Positions 56,264 to 64,000 of a DNA stretch of 64,000 bases are shown here, piece by piece; positions within the stretch are counted from its first letter, which is position 1, and each line of letters begins with the position of its first letter. Origin of the DNA: Polaromonas sp. (GTDB lineage: Bacteria; Pseudomonadota; Gammaproteobacteria; Burkholderiales; Burkholderiaceae_C); contig NZ_JABBPC010000012.1 in assembly GCF_012927485.1 (NCBI RefSeq), forward strand, positions 186,001 to 250,000. Reading direction: 5' to 3'. The notes below the pieces were generated by a model that was not told where the DNA came from, searched no databases, and was given only the letters and a program-made list of their open reading frames with translations. Position numbers and translations under genes: made by a program.

Positions 56264-57163
56264 ATGATCGACGTCACCGTTGCCAATTTTGAAGAGGAAG
56301 TCGTTGCGGCTTCCATGACTACTCCTGTGCTGATTGACTTTTGGGCGCCTTGGTGCGGCCCTTGCAAGTCGCTCGGACCGATTCTTGAAAAGGTCGAAGT
56401 GGACTATGCGGGGCGCTTCAAGTTGGTGAAAGTCGATTCTGACCAGGAGCAGCAACTCGGTGCCGCCTTCGGCATTCGCAGTATTCCGACCTGCATTTTG
56501 ATGATGAATGGCCAGCCGGTAGACGGCTTTACCGGCGCGCTGCCAGAAGGCAAGGTGAAGGAGTTTTTGGACAAGCATGTCGCACCCGCCGCTGAAGAAA
56601 TCCCAGAACTCGAAGAGCCAGCCGACCTCGCTGAAATTACCCCTGAAGCCGCGCTGGAAAAGCTTCACCAAGGGGTAGTGACCGATCCGACCAACGACGC
56701 CGCACGCTTTGATTACGTGAAGCAGCTTTTGACCCTTGGGCGCGAGGACGAAGCCAAGGTGGCGTTCGCGCCAGTGATTGCACAAACGTCTGTCGTGCGG
56801 CGTTTTGATTCTCTTCAGCGCTGGATGAACGCTATTGATTTTGTAGCTACTAATGCGCTTACGGAGACCGCAGGAGTCCAATTTGACTCAAAAATAGCGA
56901 GCAACAAGCGGGACTTCGAAGCGCGGTTTGACAAAGCCCGCTGGCTAATCGCCCAGCAACGCTGGACCGAAGCGTTGGACGAATTGCTCGAAATACTGAT
57001 GCGCGACAAAGCGTGGTCTGGTGAAGCCGCACGCAAAACCTACATCGCCATCCTCGACATCATGGAAGCCCCTAAACCCAAGGTGGCGGACGGTCAAATT
57101 CCACCGGACGATCCGACAGTGGCGACCTACCGCCGCCGCCTGAGTAGTGTGGTGCTCAGCTAA
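56264..57163 (+). CDS. Thioredoxin with C-terminal TPR (CnoX/YbbN-like)
   Basis: 299 aa. The thioredoxin domain has the intact active site WCGPC (C31, C34), and the second half is a TPR-like helical domain (LEKLHQGVVTDPTNDAARFDYVKQLL and later QRWTEALDELLEIL). It resembles YbbN/CnoX, a chaperone-redox protein that guards unfolded proteins. Unlike E. coli YbbN, which has lost one active-site cysteine, both are present. A short dispersed repeat (56831-56847) codes AIDFVA in the TPR region. Runs divergently from purE. Confidence 0.9.
   Translation: MIDVTVANFEEEVVAASMTTPVLIDFWAPWCGPCKSLGPILEKVEVDYAGRFKLVKVDSDQEQQLGAAFGIRSIPTCILMMNGQPVDGFTGALPEGKVKEFLDKHVAPAAEEIPELEEPADLAEITPEAALEKLHQGVVTDPTNDAARFDYVKQLLTLGREDEAKVAFAPVIAQTSVVRRFDSLQRWMNAIDFVATNALTETAGVQFDSKIASNKRDFEARFDKARWLIAQQRWTEALDELLEILMRDKAWSGEAARKTYIAILDIMEAPKPKVADGQIPPDDPTVATYRRRLSSVVLS
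56831..56847. repeat. Short dispersed repeat inside the thioredoxin-TPR gene
   Basis: GCTAT-TGATTTT-GTAGC, in frame, coding AIDFVA, with flanking CTACTAATGCGCTTA resembling the repeat's usual extension. Same design as copies at 19279, 46389 and 46874. Confidence 0.65.
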
Positions 57164-57244
57164 ACCGTTTACTAGCTGCGTGCAAAAGATCCCGTTTCTA
57201 AATTCCCCTTGAGCGCTAGTGCCTGACTGGCTTGGCAGCCCCTA

Positions 57245-58153
57245 TCAAGCGGTCAGCCGCGTTAACGCTTCCTGGTACTTCGCTGCGGTCTTTGCGATCA
57301 CATCGGGCGGTAAGTGCGGCGAAGGTGGCGTTTTGTCCCACGGCTTGCCGTTGATGCGCACACTCTCCAGCCAATCGCGCACAAACTGCTTGTCGTAACT
57401 GGGTGGGTTAAGTCCTGCAGCGAACGCCTGCTGATACCCCTCAATCGGCCAATAGCGCGACGAGTCGGGCGTCAACACCTCGTCCATCAAGGTGAGCGTG
57501 CCGTGCTCATCCAGGCCAAATTCGAACTTGGTGTCGGCAATGATGATGCCCTTGGTCAGTGCAAAGGCGGCTGCGGTTTCGTAAATCTCGATGCTGAGCT
57601 TTTTGATCTGCGCGGCAAGCTCAGAGCCCACCACTTTCACGACTTGCTCGTAGCTGATGTTTTCGTCGTGTTCGCCCGCCTCGGCCTTGGCCGCTGGGGT
57701 AAAGATCGGCTCGGGCAGCTTGCTGGCGTTTTTGAGCCCTGCTGGCAGTGCCACACCGCATACTGACTGGGTTTCCTGGTATTCCTTCCAGCCGCTGCCT
57801 GCCAGGTAGCCACGTACGACGGCTTCCACCGGAATCGGTTTAAGACGCTTGACCAGCATGGAGCGGCCGGTGACTTGTGGAATTTCAGCGGCAGTGACCG
57901 CACTCTCGGGTGCCTCGCGGGTAAGATGGTTAGGGCAAATATGGCCGAGCTTGCCGAACCAAAACAGCGCCATTTGCGTCAGCAACGCGCCTTTGCCGGG
58001 GATCGGCTCGCCGAGGATGACGTCAAACGCACTCACACGGTCGCTGGCCACCATCAGCAGCCGGTCTTTACCCACGGCGTAGTTATCCCGCACTTTGCCG
58101 CGCGCAAGCAATGGCAGGGAAGTCAGGGCAGAAGTGTGGAGAGCTTGGATCAT
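57245..58153 (-). CDS. purC: Phosphoribosylaminoimidazole-succinocarboxamide synthase
   Basis: 302 aa from the ATG at 58153; a longer frame start runs into the terminator. The long (ADE1-like) SAICAR synthase: [51 protein letters not shown], and [31 protein letters not shown]. It adds aspartate to CAIR. It follows fba behind an intrinsic terminator, so it may need its own promoter or readthrough. Confidence 0.95.
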   Translation of the reverse strand: MIQALHTSALTSLPLLARGKVRDNYAVGKDRLLMVASDRVSAFDVILGEPIPGKGALLTQMALFWFGKLGHICPNHLTREAPESAVTAAEIPQVTGRSMLVKRLKPIPVEAVVRGYLAGSGWKEYQETQSVCGVALPAGLKNASKLPEPIFTPAAKAEAGEHDENISYEQVVKVVGSELAAQIKKLSIEIYETAAAFALTKGIIIADTKFEFGLDEHGTLTLMDEVLTPDSSRYWPIEGYQQAFAAGLNPPSYDKQFVRDWLESVRINGKPWDKTPPSPHLPPDVIAKTAAKYQEALTRLTA

Positions 58154-58175
58154 GGTGGTCGGGCGGGTGTGAATG

Positions 58176-58212
58176 TAAAAAGCCCGCGCGACTTGAGTCA
58201 AGTCTGCGAGCT
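58176..58212 (-). terminator. Intrinsic terminator between fba and purC
   Basis: On the minus strand GACTTGA pairs with TCAAGTC (one-base centre plus tail pairs CGC/GCG with a bulge), then GGGCTTTTTA. It lies 43-79 bp past the fba stop and just before purC, so it would attenuate readthrough from fba. Confidence 0.65.
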
Positions 58213-58254
58213 CTGAATTATCGCGAATACGGTGAGGTGGGCGGCAGTGACGTT

Positions 58255-59319
58255 TTAATTCACCACCTGAGCCAGCTCACCTTTGGCATATTGGGCTGCC
58301 ACGATTGACAGGCTCTTGCCCTTGATCTTGCCGGCCTGGCCTTCACAGCCGAACTCGATATAGCGTTGCTTGCAGATGGCCTTGGCCGCTAGCGTGGCGG
58401 GTTTAAGCCACTCGCGCGGGTCGAATTTGCTGGGGTTCTCCGCCATGAATTTGCGCACGGCGGCAGTCATGGCCAGACGGATATCGGTATCGATGTTGAT
58501 CTTGCGCACACCGAACTGGATCGCCTTTTGAATCTCTTCCACCGGCACGCCGTAGGTTTCTTTCATGTCGCCACCGTACTGGCGGATGATCGCCAGCAAG
58601 TCCTGCGGGACACTCGAAGAACCGTGCATCACCAGATGGGTGCTCGGAATGCGGCGGTGGATTTCCTTGACGCGCTCAATCGCCAAAATGTCGCCGGTGG
58701 GCTTGCGCGTGAACTTGTACGCGCCGTGGCTGGTGCCGATCGCAATGGCGAGTGCGTCGAGCTGGGTGCGCTTGACGAAATCAGCCGCTTGTTCCGGGTC
58801 GGTGAGTAACTGGGCGTGCGTCATCACCGCGTCGCTGCCGTGGCCGTCTTCTTTTTCTCCCTGCATCGTTTCCAGGCTGCCCAGGCAACCCAGTTCGCCC
58901 TCAACGGAAACACCCGTTGCGTGGGCCATTTCAACCACTTTGCGGGTCACCTCGACGTTATAGTCGTAATCGGCAATGGTCTTGCCGTCGGCCAGCAGTG
59001 ATCCGTCCATCATGACCGAGCTGAAGCCCAGTTTGATGGCACCGGCACACACCTCGGGGCTCTGCCCATGGTCCTGGTGCATGACCACGGGAATGTGCGG
59101 GTAGCTCTCGACTGCCGCCTGAATGAGGTGCTTGAGAAAGCTTTCTCCGGCGTATTTGCGCGCACCGGCGCTAGCCTGCATGATCACCGGGGCATTCAGC
59201 TCGTCGGCCGCCTGCATGATGGCAGTGACCTGCTCCAGGTTGTTGACGTTGAAAGCCGGAATGCCGTAGCCATTGACTGCCGCATGGTCCAGCAGCTCGC
59301 GCATCGAAACGAGTGCCAT
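58255..59319 (-). CDS. fba: Class II fructose-bisphosphate aldolase
   Basis: 354 aa from the ATG at 59319, which has GAGGAG 7-12 bases upstream. [30 protein letters not shown] and the zinc-binding [15 protein letters not shown] are typical. It splits or forms fructose-1,6-bisphosphate; the window also has pyk. Followed by an intrinsic terminator and purC. Confidence 0.96.
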   Translation of the reverse strand: MALVSMRELLDHAAVNGYGIPAFNVNNLEQVTAIMQAADELNAPVIMQASAGARKYAGESFLKHLIQAAVESYPHIPVVMHQDHGQSPEVCAGAIKLGFSSVMMDGSLLADGKTIADYDYNVEVTRKVVEMAHATGVSVEGELGCLGSLETMQGEKEDGHGSDAVMTHAQLLTDPEQAADFVKRTQLDALAIAIGTSHGAYKFTRKPTGDILAIERVKEIHRRIPSTHLVMHGSSSVPQDLLAIIRQYGGDMKETYGVPVEEIQKAIQFGVRKINIDTDIRLAMTAAVRKFMAENPSKFDPREWLKPATLAAKAICKQRYIEFGCEGQAGKIKGKSLSIVAAQYAKGELAQVVN

Positions 59320-59598
59320 GATCGAACTCCTCAAGAAAGTTAAAACGTGTTGAACAACGATAGGTTAATAACGCAAGCCCGCGCCGCGTGAACGCGACCT
59401 GAAACAGGCTGTAACCGTTATGTAATCGCAATTTTGATTCTACCGTTTGCAGGAACGGCGAAAGTCGCTCCGACGTCTCCGGGTTGTGCACGTCAGGGAC
59501 AATTGCCTGCCAGTGCAAAGTTTCTCGGCGGGCGGTCTTGAGGCATACTTCCACCATCGTTGTTATCTCGCAGACTAGGCTTCGCGAGAAGTCACTTC

Positions 59599-60351
59599 AT
59601 GACCATCCCAAAACTCCCGGAAGCCCTTGTCCGGTCTCGCATTTTTCTTTGGTCGCTGAGCAGCTTGTTCTTGTTGATGGTGTGGGACTATTCAGGGCTG
59701 GACTTGGCGATGGCGCACTGGTTTGGCTCTGCCACCGGATTTTCCTTGAACAGCCACTGGCTGTGGCGCGACGCTTTGCATGACGACATCCATTACCTGC
59801 CCTGGATTCTGGAACTCGCGCTGCTGCTGGCCATCTGGAAGCCTTTCGGCACCCTCAAACTATTGCCCACTGCAAGGCGAACGCAATTTGCATTGACCAC
59901 ACTGGTTGCGTTACTGGTGGTCTCGTATATCAAGATCCACAGTCGCACCAGTTGCCCCTGGGACTTGAAGCAATTTGGCGGCGTGGCGACTTATGTATCG
60001 CATTGGGCTTGGGGAATTGAGGATGGGGGCAGCGGCCGCTGTTTTCCCGCCGGCCACGCGTCGGCAGGCTTTGCGTTTGTCGGCGGGTATTTTGCCTTCC
60101 GACATCATTTGCCGCAAACGGCTCGCCGCTGGCTTGTCGGTGCCATGCTGGTTGGCTTTGTATTCGGTTTTTCGCAGCAGGTCCGCGGGGCGCATTACAT
60201 GAGCCACACACTCTGGACGGCGTGGTTTTGCTGGACTGCCGCTGCCACGGTTGATTTTGGGGTCAGCCAATGGATTTTACAAAAGCGGCTACGCGCTCAC
60301 GCACGGGTGCCTGACCTCTCAGTACTGACGCCATTGAAGCCATCAGAGTGA
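59599..60351 (+). CDS. PAP2 family membrane phosphatase
   Basis: 250 aa from the ATG at 59599. Five to six membrane segments. The phosphatase signature is spread over KIHSRTSCPWDLKQFGG, GRCFPAGHASAGFAF and QVRGAHYMSHTLWTAW, that is KxxxRxxCPWD, PAGH and RGAHxxSH. It probably dephosphorylates a polyprenyl or lipid phosphate outside the membrane. The last 89 bp overlap the convergent hydrolase gene. Confidence 0.85.
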   Translation: MTIPKLPEALVRSRIFLWSLSSLFLLMVWDYSGLDLAMAHWFGSATGFSLNSHWLWRDALHDDIHYLPWILELALLLAIWKPFGTLKLLPTARRTQFALTTLVALLVVSYIKIHSRTSCPWDLKQFGGVATYVSHWAWGIEDGGSGRCFPAGHASAGFAFVGGYFAFRHHLPQTARRWLVGAMLVGFVFGFSQQVRGAHYMSHTLWTAWFCWTAAATVDFGVSQWILQKRLRAHARVPDLSVLTPLKPSE

Positions 60352-61132
60352 CGTGGCTGACACCGTCAAACAATTCTGACTCCACCCGCACACCGCTGCT
60401 CTTGAGCCGCTGGGCCATGGCCACCGTACTGCGTTGCGGGTTCACCACGCGATCAGCCGTTGGCGCCAGCAACAACGCCGGAGGGGAAGATGACGAGGCA
60501 TGCGCGAGCGGTTGGCTATCGGCGGGCGTGCCGGGCCAATTGAAGGCGACCTGAGTTTGGGCGTCCCCGATGGGCAGAAAATCGTAGGGTCCAGCCAGTC
60601 CAATCCAGCCCGCCAGTTGCGAGGGCGTCATGCCTTGTGCCTCCAGCCAACGTCCGTCCAGCGCCACCATGGCCGCGTTGTAAGCACCGGCACTGTGGCC
60701 CATTACAAAGACGCGCGCCGGGTCAGCCCCGTAATCGGCGGCGTGGGCCAGCGCCCAGTGCACGGCTTGCGCACTGTCTTGCACAAAAGCGGGGTAGCGG
60801 AATTCGGGGCTCAGGCGGTAGTCCGCAACAAGAGTCACGATGCCTTCAGATGCCAGCGCCTCCCCGACAAAGCGGTAGTCACCTCGATCTCCCGACGACC
60901 AGCTGCCCCCGTAGAAAAATACCACCAGTGGTGCTTGGCGAACAGGGCTCTCAGGTTGGTAGACGTCCAGGCGCTGTCTCGGATGGGCGCCGTACGACAC
61001 GCCTTCCGTGCGCCGGTAGGTGTCGGTGGAAACGGTGGCATTGAGTAAATCGGCGCCCGAGCAGGCCGTGAGCAGCGCGGGCAACATGGCGAAAAGGGAA
61101 CGTCTTGGCAAGCGGGCATAAATTTGGTCCAT
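60263..61132 (-). CDS. Alpha/beta hydrolase, possibly lipoprotein (BD-FAE-like)
   Basis: 289 aa from the ATG at 61132 (AGAGAAAG upstream); a GTG six codons earlier is possible. The start has a Met-Asp-Gln leader, hydrophobic SLFAMLPALLTACS with a possible lipobox Cys. Then VVFFYGGSWSSGDRGDYRF (oxyanion HGG-like), the nucleophile in FVMGHSAGAYNAAM, and His in GVSHVTLMASM. An esterase-like hydrolase; substrate unknown. Its 3' end overlaps the PAP2 gene by 89 bp. Confidence 0.82.
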   Translation of the reverse strand: MDQIYARLPRRSLFAMLPALLTACSGADLLNATVSTDTYRRTEGVSYGAHPRQRLDVYQPESPVRQAPLVVFFYGGSWSSGDRGDYRFVGEALASEGIVTLVADYRLSPEFRYPAFVQDSAQAVHWALAHAADYGADPARVFVMGHSAGAYNAAMVALDGRWLEAQGMTPSQLAGWIGLAGPYDFLPIGDAQTQVAFNWPGTPADSQPLAHASSSSPPALLLAPTADRVVNPQRSTVAMAQRLKSSGVRVESELFDGVSHVTLMASMASVLRGQAPVRERVAAFVKSIG

Positions 61133-61198
61133 AGGCTTTCTCTTACGCACGCCTGCCGCGAATGGATTCAGCCGACACCGCCGCTTGGTGTGAGGGTT

Positions 61199-62632
61199 TT
61201 ACGCCACCCGGCAGATTTTGAGCATGTTGGTGCCGCCCGGCGCCCCCATGGGCTCGCCGCAGGTGATGGCGTAGATGTCACCGCTTTGCACGATGTTTCT
61301 GCGCAGCAAGTGGCCTTCCGCCTGATCCAGCGCCGTATCCCGGTCGGCACTGGTGTCCATGAGCAGGGGCCGCACGTTACGGTAAAGCGCCATCTTTCGC
61401 TGCGTGGCCAAGTGCGGGGTCAATGCGTAAATAGGCACGCGGATATCATGGCGGCTCATCCACAAAGGCGTGGAACCGCTGTCTGTAAGTGCCACGATCG
61501 CCTTCGCGCCAAGTCGATTGGCCGTAAACAAGGCGCCCATCGCAATCGACTGATCGATACGGGTAAACGTTTTACCGGTGAAATCGGCCTCCAATTCTTT
61601 GTACTCAGCTTTTTCGGCCTCTGCACAAATCTTGGCCATCTCCTCGACTGTCTCCAGCGGATACCTGCCAGCGGCGGTTTCGGCGCTGAGCATCACCGCA
61701 TCAGTGCCGTCCAGCACGGCGTTAGCCACGTCGCTGACCTCTGCCCGCGTGGGCACCGGATTCAGAATCATGCTTTCCATCATCTGGGTGGCGGTGATGA
61801 CGACTTTATCCGCGGCCCTCGCCATTTTGATCATGCGCTTTTGCAGCGCAGGCACCGTCGCATTACCGACTTCGACCGCCAGGTCGCCACGCGCCACCAT
61901 GATGCCGTCGCTGACCCGCAAAATTTCTTCTAGCTGGGGGATGGCCTCAGCCCGCTCAATCTTGGCGATCAGACCCGGCTTGTGCTTGTAAGGTGCGGCA
62001 GCCACATTACACAGTTGGCGCGCCATTTCCATGTCGGTGGCATTTTTGGGGAAACTCACGGCCACATAGTCGGCCTGAAAGCTCATTGCGGTCTTGATGT
62101 CTTCCATATCCTTGGTCGTCAGCGCAGGCGCGGTAAGGCCACCGCCCTGCTTGTTGATGCCTTTGTTGTTGGACAGTTCACCGCCCAATTTGACGGTGGT
62201 GCGCACTTCTTCGCCGCACACCGCGTCGACGGTCAACACAATCAAACCATCATTGAGCAATAACAAGTCGCCCGCCCGCACGTCGCGCGGCAGCTCTTTG
62301 TAGTCCAGCCCCACGCCTTTAAGATCGCCCGGCACTGTACGGGACGCATCGAGTACAAATTTTTGACCGGGCTCCAGCATCACCTTGCCTTCGGCAAATT
62401 TACCGACCCGAATTTTAGGGCCTTGCAGGTCCGCCATGATGGCAACCTCGCGGCCAGCTCGTTGGGCCGCCTCGCGCACCAGCTTCGCCCGTTCGACATG
62501 GTCCTGGGCCGTGCCATGGCTGAAATTCAGGCGCACCACATTGACACCGGCACGGATCATTTTTTCCAACATCGCGGGATCGCTGGAAGCAGGGCCGAGG
62601 GTGGCAACGATTTTGGTGGCACGACGCGTCAT
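61199..62632 (-). CDS. pyk: Pyruvate kinase
   Basis: 477 aa. TRRATKIVATLGPASSDPAMLEKMIRAGVNVVRLNFSHG and IAKIERAEAIPQLEEIL (catalytic Lys and Glu) and VITATQMMESMILNPVPTRAEVSDVANAVLDGTDAVMLS. Converts PEP and ADP to pyruvate and ATP. A CTGATTT/AAATCAG inverted repeat sits upstream (62657-62677). It converges on nothing and precedes the alpha/beta hydrolase gene. Confidence 0.97.
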   Translation of the reverse strand: MTRRATKIVATLGPASSDPAMLEKMIRAGVNVVRLNFSHGTAQDHVERAKLVREAAQRAGREVAIMADLQGPKIRVGKFAEGKVMLEPGQKFVLDASRTVPGDLKGVGLDYKELPRDVRAGDLLLLNDGLIVLTVDAVCGEEVRTTVKLGGELSNNKGINKQGGGLTAPALTTKDMEDIKTAMSFQADYVAVSFPKNATDMEMARQLCNVAAAPYKHKPGLIAKIERAEAIPQLEEILRVSDGIMVARGDLAVEVGNATVPALQKRMIKMARAADKVVITATQMMESMILNPVPTRAEVSDVANAVLDGTDAVMLSAETAAGRYPLETVEEMAKICAEAEKAEYKELEADFTGKTFTRIDQSIAMGALFTANRLGAKAIVALTDSGSTPLWMSRHDIRVPIYALTPHLATQRKMALYRNVRPLLMDTSADRDTALDQAEGHLLRRNIVQSGDIYAITCGEPMGAPGGTNMLKICRVA

Positions 62633-62975
62633 TGAAGGTCTCCCGTAATTTAGTCTCTGATTTTCACACGAAATCAGTCACCACCGAGACATCAAAACGA
62701 GGGCCGGGTGATGGTGGGTGAGTGTCGGGCAGCGGCATCAGGCTGCAATTGATTGGGTCAGGTCGGCCCCTGCAAAAACGCAACATCGATGCTCTGGCGA
62801 ACAATGCGAATGCGGCGCGCACAAAGGCTGCGCCGCCAAGACCGGGACGCTAGCCAAGTTGGTCAAAAATGCAGACACCGCACGGTATGATCAGTTTTCC
62901 ACCAAGGCCCGCGTCGCCACTCGGCAGCGTCCACAGTTCGCGGCCCGTCCAAAGCAAATCGCACACGGAGTTTCG
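62633..62975. other. Divergent region between pyk and the AI-2E family gene
   Basis: 343 bp. It holds a perfect 7-bp hairpin at 62657-62677 (CTGATTT/AAATCAG, 7-nt loop) in the pyk leader and a TATGAT sequence near 62886 that may be a -10 element for the plus-strand gene. No gene is supported. Confidence 0.4.
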
Positions 62976-64000
62976 ATGCTAGGTTTTGATACACGGATCG
63001 CAAAAATTGTCTGGACCGTCTTTGTAATCGGGCTCCTGCTGTTCATTGTTTTCTCGGTACGACAGACCATTCTTGTCGTTACGTTTGCAATATTCTTCAG
63101 CTATCTTCTTTATCCTCTGATTGAGTTGGCGGAGCGCTACAAACCACCCAGGATTCCGCGTATCGTTTCAATTTGCGCCGTGTTCGTGTTGGTACTCGGA
63201 ATCTTCGCTATCGCCGCCAGTTTGTTTGGCTCGCAAGTCGCGGACGAAGCGAGCCGACTCAGCCAACAGTTACCAAGTTTGTTAGACGTCAAGAATATTT
63301 CAGACAGAATACCGTTGCCAAATTTTCTACAGTCGCAACGTGTTCGGCTGGTCGCGTTTGTCAGCGAGCAATTGCAAAGCAGCTCCGGACAGGCGGTTCC
63401 TTTTGCTCAGAAACTGGGACTTGGCGTCATGCACGCAGCCTCCAACCTGATCTACCTCGTTCTGATTCCAATCCTGAGCTTTTTGCTTATCAAGGAAGCG
63501 CCGACCCTGAAGCGTGAAGTGCTGGCATGGATAGGCCACACCAACAGCTCGTTGTGGGCCGGCATCATTGAAAACCTGGATAAGCTCCTGGCGGGCTATG
63601 TGCGAGCACTGCTGATTTTGTCGATAGTGACGTTCATCGTCTACAGCACGGGATTTACCTTGATGGGAGTTTCCTACGCGCTGCTGCTTGGCGTCGTGGC
63701 GGGCCTGCTGGAAGTGATTCCGTTTGTCGGTCCGCTGATCGCGGCCGTCGTAGTGGTGCTGGTTTCAGCCTTTAGCGGCTATCCCCATCTACTTTGGCTG
63801 GTGGTGTTTATCTTCGCGTACCGGATCTTTCAGGATTATGTATTGAGCCCGTATCTAATGAGCGCCGGCCTGGAGGTCTCGCCGTTAATGGTCATCATTG
63901 GGCTGCTGGCAGGCGACCAACTTGGCGGGGTAGCCGGCATCTTCCTGGCCGTACCCGTCCTTGCAGCCCTGAAAATTGTTATTGCGGAAGCGGCGAAAAG
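62976..64000 (+). CDS. AI-2E family transporter (truncated by window end)
   Basis: At least 341 residues, open at position 64000. ATG at 62976 with ACGGAG upstream. Membrane segments begin LGFDTRIAKIVWTVFVIGLLLFIVF; the family signature near the end is LLLGVVAGLLEVIPFVGPLIAAVVVVL and IFLAVPVLAALKIVI. The superfamily (YdiK/PerM/TqsA) exports or exchanges small molecules; AI-2 itself is only one case. Divergent from pyk. Confidence 0.9.
   Translation, partial: MLGFDTRIAKIVWTVFVIGLLLFIVFSVRQTILVVTFAIFFSYLLYPLIELAERYKPPRIPRIVSICAVFVLVLGIFAIAASLFGSQVADEASRLSQQLPSLLDVKNISDRIPLPNFLQSQRVRLVAFVSEQLQSSSGQAVPFAQKLGLGVMHAASNLIYLVLIPILSFLLIKEAPTLKREVLAWIGHTNSSLWAGIIENLDKLLAGYVRALLILSIVTFIVYSTGFTLMGVSYALLLGVVAGLLEVIPFVGPLIAAVVVVLVSAFSGYPHLLWLVVFIFAYRIFQDYVLSPYLMSAGLEVSPLMVIIGLLAGDQLGGVAGIFLAVPVLAALKIVIAEAAK

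Overview
This 64 kb window is chromosomal DNA from a betaproteobacterium, most probably Burkholderiales, family Comamonadaceae (Rhodoferax/Polaromonas-like). The evidence is the gene neighbourhoods (pyk, fba, purC, purE, purK and tsaC close together; recG-oxyR-dps-ubiA; tsaB-rimI-UDG-like-pyrF), families typical of the group (PhaM, DUF3567, DUF3422, DUF3108) and copies of a short dispersed GCTAT-N7-RTAGC repeat that I recall from Comamonadaceae genomes. The genus is an inference. Sequence is high-GC and densely coding. I found no rRNA, tRNA, CRISPR array, insertion sequence, integrase or prophage.

Layout. 1-3.2 kb: regulatory and small genes (a truncated Crp/Fnr regulator with a palindromic operator candidate, an orphan receiver protein, an RRM-like small protein, a host-attachment/baeRF protein, a bactofilin). 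3.2-5.9 kb: glcD with lrgA/lrgB, probably one operon. 6-16.6 kb: metabolic and conserved unknown genes (DUF3422, purU with a GcvA-like regulator, an omega-amino-acid aminotransferase, a ChaN-like lipoprotein, DUF3567, DUF3108, a fumarylacetoacetate hydrolase family enzyme, MarC, a VOC protein, a baeRF-like protein and a DksA-like zinc-finger protein). 17-22 kb: phaM, a FIST sensor, an SRPBCC protein and an MFS-acyltransferase fusion. 22.2-29.1 kb: minus-strand series queA-tgt-GT9-gtrA-GT39-aldo/keto reductase. 29.2-33.8 kb: recG, oxyR, dps and ubiA, with an OxyR-like site before dps. 33.9-43.8 kb: a small secreted Ala/Lys-rich protein, proC, divergent glpK/glpD, an Aer-like chemoreceptor, a yqjD-yqjE-yqjK operon, an EamA exporter and a patatin. 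43.9-46.8 kb: tsaB-rimI-UDG-like-pyrF. 47-53.2 kb: dacB, a SemiSWEET, a PHB-depolymerase-like esterase with an RHH regulator, slyX, a livK-type binding protein and DUF2252. 53.4-64 kb: purine synthesis (purE, purK, purC), tsaC, a thioredoxin-TPR protein, fba, pyk, a PAP2 phosphatase, an alpha/beta hydrolase and a truncated AI-2E family transporter.

Themes. Several genes fit polyhydroxybutyrate handling (phaM; PHB-depolymerase-like esterase plus RHH regulator). Others fit oxidative or stationary-phase stress (oxyR, dps, DksA-like, YqjD/E/K, baeRF proteins), lower glycolysis with purine synthesis, and t6A or queuosine tRNA modification (tsaB, tsaC, queA, tgt).

I do not see a clearly new multi-gene defence or mobile system. 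The observations most worth a second look are: the glcD-lrgAB linkage, which suggests the LrgAB pair carries a 2-hydroxyacid; a UDG-family protein that has lost its catalytic motifs and all cysteines; a Dps with Met in place of a usual acidic ferroxidase ligand; the short repeat family, which contributes codons to tsaB and a thioredoxin gene; a GT9-gtrA-GT39 surface-glycan set behind queA-tgt; and a zinc-ribbon-like reading frame after the MFS-acyltransferase gene.
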